Assembly: GCA_028701645.1 (NCBI GenBank)
Contig: JAQVQI010000028.1
Location: forward strand, 1 to 7,837
Reading direction: 5' to 3'
Origin: Candidatus Shapirobacteria bacterium
GTDB lineage: Bacteria; Patescibacteriota; Microgenomatia; UBA12405
DNA: 7,837 nucleotides
Made by a program: the position numbers and the translations under genes. How positions within the stretch are numbered: the first letter of the stretch is position 1; each line of letters begins with the position of its first letter. Below are positions 4,119-7,837 of this stretch, piece after piece. The notes below the pieces were generated by a model. The model saw nothing but the letters and a program-made list of their open reading frames with translations. It was not told the DNA's origin and searched no databases.

Positions 4119-5507
4119 TCATTTAAGTTCTCTCACGTTTTTAATTTCCACTATCTTTTTTCCCATTGTCTCTGCTTCTTTTTTTCTCTTCTCCCAAAAT
4201 TTTACTTTTCTCACTTCTCCCAACAAACTCACTTCCCCCACCCACACCGGTAAAATATTTTGTTTAATAGTTTTTTGGTTATTGGTCATTAGTAATTGGT
4301 TATTGTTTGTTTCTTGGTTATTGGTTATTGGTAATTGATCGTTAGTTATTGGTTTATTTTTATATGAACTCCACATTGCCACCAATATTGCCAAGTCTGC
4401 TCCAGTATCATCAATTTTTATTCCTCCAGTTACCGATACAAACACATCGTATTTATAAAGTGGCATCCCTAAACTTTTTTGTCCTATCGCCACCAACAAC
4501 TGCCCCCGATTATAGTCAATTCCAGAAAACACTCGCTTAGGCATTGGAGCAAAACTTTCTACCACCAAAGCTTGAATTTCTATCATCACTGGTCTGGTTC
4601 CCTCAATCAATACCGTTACCGCACTCCCGACTTTTAACACATCATCACTCACTAAATTTAAATCTTCCGACTTTACATCCAATAATCCCTTATCTGTCAT
4701 CTTAAAAATTCCTACTTCATCAGTCGGACCGAATCGATTTTTGTTGGCTCGCAAAATTCTTAATTCCCCGTTTTTCTCCCCTTCAAAATACAAAACCGTA
4801 TCCACCATATGTTCTAATAATTTTGGTCCAGCAATATCCCCGTCTTTAGTTACATGTCCTACAATAAACATGGCCACTTTTAATCTCTTGGCCAATTGGA
4901 CCAAACGAAATGTCGATTCCTTAATTTGACTCACCGACCCCACCGCCCCAGCCGCATTGTCACATCCGATTACCTGGATACTATCAATTACTACTATTTT
5001 GTACAAATTATTTACTCTATTTAAATAATCCTCTATTTCCTCAACAGAATTACTTTCAAAAATATCGAAACCTTGGGCCTTTACTCCCAACCTCTTCACT
5101 CTAAAAGCAATTTGTTCAGCTGATTCTTCACCCGCCACATACAAACCACCAACTTTACCCACAAGTTGTGTCAATAGTGTACTTTTCCCTATCCCTGGTT
5201 CACCGGCAAAAAGGGTTACAGATCCTTGAACAATTCCTTTACCCAATACTCTATCAAACTCCTTAATTTCCGTAATAATCATATTAGTAGACGACTCGTT
5301 TTTTAACTCAATTTCCATCACTTTTTTCACCTCTCTCGCTCCACTAAAATCACGACGAACACCATTTCTACTTTCTACTTTTAACTTTATACTTTTAACT
5401 TCTTTTAGTGTATTCCACTCCCCACATGCTCCACACTGTCCCGACCACTTACCAAATTCATTTCCACAACTAGAACATACAAAAATAATATCTTTAGGTT
5501 TTTTCAT
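4119..5507 (-). CDS. radA: DNA repair and recombination ATPase RadA (Sms)
   Basis: RadA is a RecA-like, DnaB-type hexameric ATPase that drives branch migration and processes recombination intermediates. The 462-residue protein has an N-terminal zinc finger (Cys11, 14, 25, 28), Walker A GEPGIGKST (102-110), Walker B IVVIDSIQ (171-178), the RadA signature KNRFG (256-260) and a Lon-protease-like C-terminal domain (about 290-462, with GEVSLLGEVRKV). Length is normal for the family, yet about 34 residues (384-417, N/Q/T-rich) are a repeat-encoded insertion before GEV, and KSIKLKVESR (39-47) is repeat-derived in the linker after the zinc finger. Catalytic motifs are intact. The ATG at 5507 has a TATAAT at 5513-5518, implying leaderless mRNA. 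Identification is secure. Confidence 0.97.
   Translation of the reverse strand: MKKPKDIIFVCSSCGNEFGKWSGQCGACGEWNTLKEVKSIKLKVESRNGVRRDFSGAREVKKVMEIELKNESSTNMIITEIKEFDRVLGKGIVQGSVTLFAGEPGIGKSTLLTQLVGKVGGLYVAGEESAEQIAFRVKRLGVKAQGFDIFESNSVEEIEDYLNRVNNLYKIVVIDSIQVIGCDNAAGAVGSVSQIKESTFRLVQLAKRLKVAMFIVGHVTKDGDIAGPKLLEHMVDTVLYFEGEKNGELRILRANKNRFGPTDEVGIFKMTDKGLLDVKSEDLNLVSDDVLKVGSAVTVLIEGTRPVMIEIQALVVESFAPMPKRVFSGIDYNRGQLLVAIGQKSLGMPLYKYDVFVSVTGGIKIDDTGADLAILVAMWSSYKNKPITNDQLPITNNQETNNNQLLMTNNQKTIKQNILPVWVGEVSLLGEVRKVKFWEKRKKEAETMGKKIVEIKNVRELK
4257..4358. repeat. TTGGTTATTGGT low-complexity repeat inside radA
   Basis: The words TTGGTTATTGG (4275-4285), TTGGTTATTGGTTATTGG (4314-4331) and variants make up about 100 bases, translated as PITNDQLPITNNQ-type sequence. 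The segment is in frame and sits in a surface loop position of the Lon-like domain. Confidence 0.75.
5361..5403. repeat. CTTTCTACTTTTAACTTTATAC repeat inside radA
   Basis: Read in frame as EVKSIKLKVESRN, between the zinc finger and the RecA domain. Same family as 3618-3651. Confidence 0.6.
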
Positions 5508-5512
5508 TACCT

Positions 5513-5518
5513 ATTATA
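5513..5518 (-). promoter_or_regulatory. radA -10 element (leaderless promoter)
   Basis: TATAAT ends 5 bases before the radA ATG, so transcription should start at or next to the start codon. TTGACT at 5533-5538 is a good -35 sequence but the spacer is only 14 bases. The unit lies downstream of the rpsA terminator, so radA needs its own promoter. Confidence 0.5.
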
Positions 5519-5628
5519 CCCTGAGACTATAAAGTCAAAATTGTTAATTTAAAATTAGAAATTAGCCAATAACAAGTACTAGAAATTAATTTATCATTCG
5601 TTCAAGCGCCTTTAGTGAAGTCACCACC

Positions 5629-5654
5629 AAAAACCCCCGATTTCTCGGGGGTTT
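5629..5654 (-). terminator. Intrinsic terminator downstream of the S1 gene
   Basis: On the minus strand AAACCCCCGA, a GAAA tetraloop, TCGGGGG, then five T's. The GNRA loop appears only on the minus strand, supporting that direction. It lies 15 bases after the S1 stop codon. Confidence 0.88.
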
Positions 5655-5675
5655 CTACTTTCTACTTTCTACTTA
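5653..5675. repeat. Three tandem TTTCTAC units at the S1 stop codon
   Basis: The 7-bp unit repeats three times, spanning the TAG stop (5669-5671) and running up to the terminator. Belongs to the CTTT-ACTTT low-complexity family and may have altered the C-terminus of the protein. Confidence 0.6.
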
Positions 5676-6802
5676 TATATAACGTTCTTCTTATTAGTTT
5701 CCACTATCCCTAAAGATATTTTTCTCTTAGACACATCTATACTTTCAATATAGACTTGGAGTTTTTCACCTTCTTTTAGAGATACTCCACCAGTAAGTTT
5801 AGAAATATGAATTAAACCTTCAACTCCGGTTTCCAGTTTTACTAGAGCTCCAAAGCTGGCCAATCTAACAACCTGCCCTTCTGTTTCTTTATCTTTGGGA
5901 TATTTGTTTTCAATTTTTTCCCATGGATCATCAGATAATCGTTTGATTGAAAATTGAAGTCTACCTTCATCTTTACTAATCAACTTAATTTTAATTTTAT
6001 CTTTATTTTTATATAGAGACGACAATTCGCTCACTTTTTCCCAAGATATTTCTGAAATATGGACTAATCCTTCTAAATTTAAAGGAGTTCCTTTGTTATC
6101 AAAGTTTACTCTTACAAAAACACCAAAAGGTTCGACTCGAACTATTTCAGCCTCAAATACTTCGCCAAGTTTCAAGTTTTCTATGGCGCCAACTTCTTCA
6201 CCCACTTTTTCTGGTTCTGAAACTAATCTTTCACTAAAGACTAATCTATTTTTAGTCTGGTCGACCTCCAAAACTTTGGTTTTTATTTTTTTACCAATCA
6301 TCTTGTCAGGGTCACCATCAAATTTGGTTCCAATTTGACTCCCTGGAATAAATCCAAAGAAACCAAATGGAGCAATAACCACCGCCCCACCACGATTTAA
6401 TTCTTTAGCAAATACCATTACTTCTCCACCAGATTTTTCTTTTTCTTTAAAATAATTCCAACCATAACCCGAAGCCGCACCTCTAATCGACACTAATATT
6501 TGACCTTTATCATTTTCCGGTGATTTAACTTGAACTTCAATTTCATCACCAATTTTTAAATCATTAATGTAATCTTTTACAAATTCAAATTCTTTTCCCA
6601 TTACAATGGCATCAGTTTTTCCACCAATGTCAATATAAATAGCTTTATTTTTAATAGTAGTTATCTTTCCTTTGACTTCCTGTCCCTTTTTAAAACCTAA
6701 CTTCTCCAATCCTTCTGTTTTTAACAAATCCTCCATTGTTAAAATCTGAGAATCAGATTTTAATCGGCCTTTAGTCGATACTTTTTTTTCTTTTTTAGCC
6801 AT
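5669..6802 (-). CDS. rpsA: S1 RNA-binding domain protein, ribosomal protein S1 (bS1) type
   Basis: The protein carries four S1-type OB-fold repeats, at residues (counted from 6820) about 44-113, 130-197, 216-294 and 310-372. Typical S1 patterns include GKITTIKNKAIYIDIGGKTDAIV, PFGVFVRV...LEGLVHISEIS and ASFGALVKLETGVEGLIHISKL. Bacterial S1 binds mRNA at the 30S subunit to help initiation; E. coli S1 has six domains, and four-domain forms are known. The start at 6802 (MAKKEKK) is preferred because the ATG 18 bases upstream (6820) belongs to a palindromic repeat; neither has a Shine-Dalgarno site. The gene sits directly after the rRNA terminator and ends at its own terminator. Confidence in S1 identity is high; the rpsA name rests on domain number and arrangement. 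Confidence 0.92.
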   Translation of the reverse strand: MAKKEKKVSTKGRLKSDSQILTMEDLLKTEGLEKLGFKKGQEVKGKITTIKNKAIYIDIGGKTDAIVMGKEFEFVKDYINDLKIGDEIEVQVKSPENDKGQILVSIRGAASGYGWNYFKEKEKSGGEVMVFAKELNRGGAVVIAPFGFFGFIPGSQIGTKFDGDPDKMIGKKIKTKVLEVDQTKNRLVFSERLVSEPEKVGEEVGAIENLKLGEVFEAEIVRVEPFGVFVRVNFDNKGTPLNLEGLVHISEISWEKVSELSSLYKNKDKIKIKLISKDEGRLQFSIKRLSDDPWEKIENKYPKDKETEGQVVRLASFGALVKLETGVEGLIHISKLTGGVSLKEGEKLQVYIESIDVSKRKISLGIVETNKKNVIYK

Positions 6803-6815
6803 AATTTTAAAAGTT

Positions 6816-6844
6816 GTCATTCCGTAGCTTTAGCGTAGGATAAC
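6816..6844. repeat. CCGTAGCTTTAGCGTAGG palindromic repeat, copy at the S1 start
   Basis: The core CCGTAGCTTTAGCGTAGG at 6822-6839 is identical to 7419-7436. Flanked by GTCATT and ATAAC, it occupies the space between the rRNA terminator and the S1 coding region and supplies an upstream in-frame ATG. Confidence 0.8.
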
Positions 6845-6870
6845 AAAAAAATCCCGATTTATTCGGGATT
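6845..6870 (-). terminator. Terminator of the rRNA operon
   Basis: On the minus strand AATCCCGA, loop ATAAA, TCGGGATT, then seven T's. It lies about 240 bases after 5S, with only structured non-coding sequence between. Confidence 0.85.
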
Positions 6871-6877
6871 ATTATTT

Positions 6878-6901
6878 AGTATTTATTGTTAAATAAATAC
6901 T
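6878..6901. repeat. Perfect 10-bp AT-rich inverted repeat
   Basis: AGTATTTATT, loop GTTA, AATAAATACT. A second AT-rich pair, GTTTATTT/AAATAAAC, lies at about 6924-6960. Both are in the untranslated 3' trailer of the rRNA transcript. Confidence 0.5.
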
Positions 6902-6999
6902 TATAAACATATAATAAAAAACGTTTATTTACTTTTATAAATATTACGTTTCCAAATAAACAAATAATATTAATTTATTGAATCGATATTTTATTAATT

Positions 7000-7086
7000 A
7001 AGTTTGAAGTCATAGTTTTGAAACGTGTTTGAGCCTGCATCGCAGACTCATTTTCCAGTGGAAAAACTTATGACGAAAACTTAAAT
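7000..7086 (-). ncRNA. Branched RNA structure in the trailer 3' of 5S rRNA
   Basis: On the minus strand an outer stem forms from TTAAGTTT/AAACTTAA, GTCAT/ATGAC and AGTTTT/AAAACT. It encloses two hairpins: TTTTCC-ACT-GGAAAA and GAGTCTGC-GAT-GCAGGCTC, the latter with one G-U pair. On the plus strand that pair would be C-A, so the minus strand is favoured. It lacks tRNA signatures (no T-loop, no D-loop GG, stems of wrong length). It may be a processing or stability element, or a small RNA released from the rRNA transcript. No family recognised. Confidence 0.4.
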
Positions 7087-7096
7087 CAATTTTTCT

Positions 7097-7244
7097 AATT
7101 TGGTTTCTGAATTCTGGCCACGACCTATTTTCAAGATTCCTTGCGGAAAGACTATTGTCAGCGCTGAGGCGTTTCACTTCTCTGTTCGAAATGGGAAAAG
7201 GTGGTTCCACCTCGCTCCAGTGACCAGAATTTAAAAACCAAATT
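7097..7244 (-). other. Pre-5S processing stem
   Basis: The 10-bp pair AATTTGGTTT (7235-7244 on the minus strand) and AAACCAAATT (7097-7106) encloses the mature 5S. Such stems are cleaved by double-strand-specific maturases such as RNase III or M5-type enzymes; which one acts here is not shown. Confidence 0.55.
7111..7230 (-). rRNA. rrf: 5S ribosomal RNA
   Basis: The minus strand begins ATTCTGGTCACTGGAGCGAG and ends GGTCGTGGCCAGAAT, with the closing helix TTCTGGTC/GGCCAGAA. It contains the conserved CCATTTCGAACAGAGAAGTG and CGCCTCAGCGCTGA segments, and is about 118-120 bases. It follows the 23S gene in the same direction. An external stem AATTTGGTTT/AAACCAAATT (7235-7244 with 7097-7106) extends the closing helix and is a likely precursor-processing site. 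Ends are set by the helix and may be off by 1-3 bases. Confidence 0.95.
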
Positions 7245-7299
7245 CGTTTAAATAGGTCAAAATTTGAACCATAGGGCCAAATTTTGCTTATTTACACGA

Positions 7300-7324
7300 C
7301 CCCGATTTATCCGGGGCATTTTTT
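7300..7324 (+). terminator. Plus-strand terminator-like hairpin in the 23S-5S spacer
   Basis: CCCCG (7300-7304), loop, CGGGG (7312-7316), CA, then T's at 7319-7324. The T-run is only on the plus strand, antisense to the rRNA. It would stop antisense transcription towards 23S, or may simply be a processing hairpin in the rRNA precursor. Confidence 0.45.
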
Positions 7325-7351
7325 CTAATTGTAATTTATTTTTTATTTCAT

Positions 7352-7367
7352 GCTATTAGCTAATAGC
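7352..7367. repeat. Perfect 16-bp palindrome GCTATTAGCTAATAGC
   Basis: Located in the 23S-5S spacer. No protein partner can be inferred. It can fold into a short hairpin in the precursor RNA. Confidence 0.6.
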
Positions 7368-7411
7368 TATTTACTAAAAGCTAATTATCTTGGCCTCTAA
7401 ATTGAGTTGCC

Positions 7412-7459
7412 TTGTCCGCCGTAGCTTTAGCGTAGGCGGATTGCTCCGCGATACGACAA
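7412..7459. repeat. CCGTAGCTTTAGCGTAGG palindromic repeat, copy in the 23S-5S spacer
   Basis: TCCGCC (7415-7420) pairs with GGCGGA (7435-7440), which can alternatively form GCGGA-TTGC-TCCGC (7436-7449). The outer TTGTC/GACAA closes the element. The 18-base core at 7419-7436 is identical to 6822-6839. Confidence 0.8.
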
Positions 7460-7511
7460 AACTACGTCAGCCAATATATATATTGAGAAATTTCTTCAAT
7501 CATTTCTTTAC

Positions 7512-7837
7512 TTAGCTTAAACCCTCACAGGTCTTCCACTTGTAAAGTATTAACCGGTAGTCTCCCGGCGATTTTTCATCCCGATTGCTCGGGACAACGA
7601 TTCCTTATCTTAGGGTCAGTTTCCTGTTTGAGATGCTTTCAACAGTTATCTTATAAGAACGTAGCTACCCAGCATTGCACTTGACAGCACAACTGGCACA
7701 CCAGCGGTTCCCTCATCCAGGTCCTCTCGTACTGTGGATGAATCCCTTCAAGAATCGAACGATTACTACGGATAGAGACCGAGCTGTCTCGCGACGCTCT
7801 GAACCCAACTAACGCAGCGCTTTAATGGGCGAACAGA
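7512..7837 (-). rRNA. rrl: 23S ribosomal RNA, 3' part
   Basis: The minus-strand sequence matches the 3' domain of 23S rRNA and runs off the right edge. The sarcin-ricin loop AGTACGAGAGGACC (complement of 7720-7733) is intact, as is the CTGTTCGCCCATTAAAG stretch at the right edge. The 3' end near GTGAGGGTTTAAGC is placed by similarity to E. coli ...GTGAGGCTTAACC and could be off by about 10 bases; the pairing 5' end is outside the window. Between about 7560 and 7620 the sequence departs from the E. coli pattern and includes a TCCCGA/TCGGGA hairpin (7579-7594) resembling the intergenic palindromes. Confidence 0.92.

Noticed and set aside
4105..4929. Three plus-strand open frames (4105-4338, 4349-4540, 4741-4929)
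   Set aside because: All lie antisense within radA, whose motifs are complete.
6093..6338. Plus-strand open frame of 81 residues
   Set aside because: Antisense to the S1 domains; serine/threonine-rich composition is typical of a shadow of lysine/glutamate-rich coding sequence.
7009..7074. tRNA gene 3' of 5S
   Set aside because: The size and a GTCATA/TATGAC closing stem suggested a tRNA, but there is no T-loop consensus, no D-loop GG and the arm lengths do not fit.
7010..7210. Minus-strand 66-residue open frame
   Set aside because: It lies across the 5S rRNA and its structured trailer, and the translation is of rRNA sequence.
1..7837. CRISPR array or insertion sequence
   Set aside because: No regularly spaced direct repeats with unique spacers and no transposase-like frame are visible.

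Overview
The window looks like part of an AT-rich bacterial chromosome, most likely a Candidate Phyla Radiation (Patescibacteria) genome, possibly Microgenomates-like. This is inferred from gene style: short lysine- and asparagine-rich proteins, promoters sitting almost on the start codon, and many short palindromic or low-complexity repeats that run in frame through conserved genes. No taxonomic search was possible.

Every recognisable gene is on the minus strand, so transcription runs from right to left. From the right edge: the 3' end of a 23S rRNA gene (about 7512-7837), a spacer carrying a palindromic repeat and a plus-strand terminator-like hairpin, a complete 5S rRNA (7111-7230) enclosed by a processing stem, a branched RNA structure just 3' of 5S (about 7000-7086), and the rRNA operon terminator (6845-6870). 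Next come a four-domain S1 RNA-binding protein (5669-6802) with its own terminator, the DNA-repair ATPase RadA (4119-5507), a broken CinA/PncC-like gene (3531-3986), a small protein with a possible degenerate receiver fold (3014-3415) followed by two terminators, a small hypothetical protein (2348-2560), transcription terminator Rho (235-1770), and the start of a small unknown protein (1-157).

Two intergenic stretches hold structure but no gene. The 1771-2347 stretch has a strong minus-strand terminator hairpin and a candidate plus-strand small RNA with promoter and terminators. The 2561-3013 stretch has a DnaA-box-like site, a long palindrome and the two terminators.

The genes are housekeeping: translation (rRNA, S1), recombination and repair (RadA), NAD-salvage-type CinA (apparently inactivated) and transcription termination (Rho). 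The most unusual feature is the number of distinct repeat families. They occur between genes, inside the rRNA operon (spacer and apparently the 23S itself), and within coding sequence of rho (three families), radA (two), the cinA-like gene (two) and the small ORF at 2348-2560. In rho and radA they are read through in frame without breaking the conserved domains, much like Rickettsia palindromic elements; in the cinA remnant the reading frame is lost beside one.
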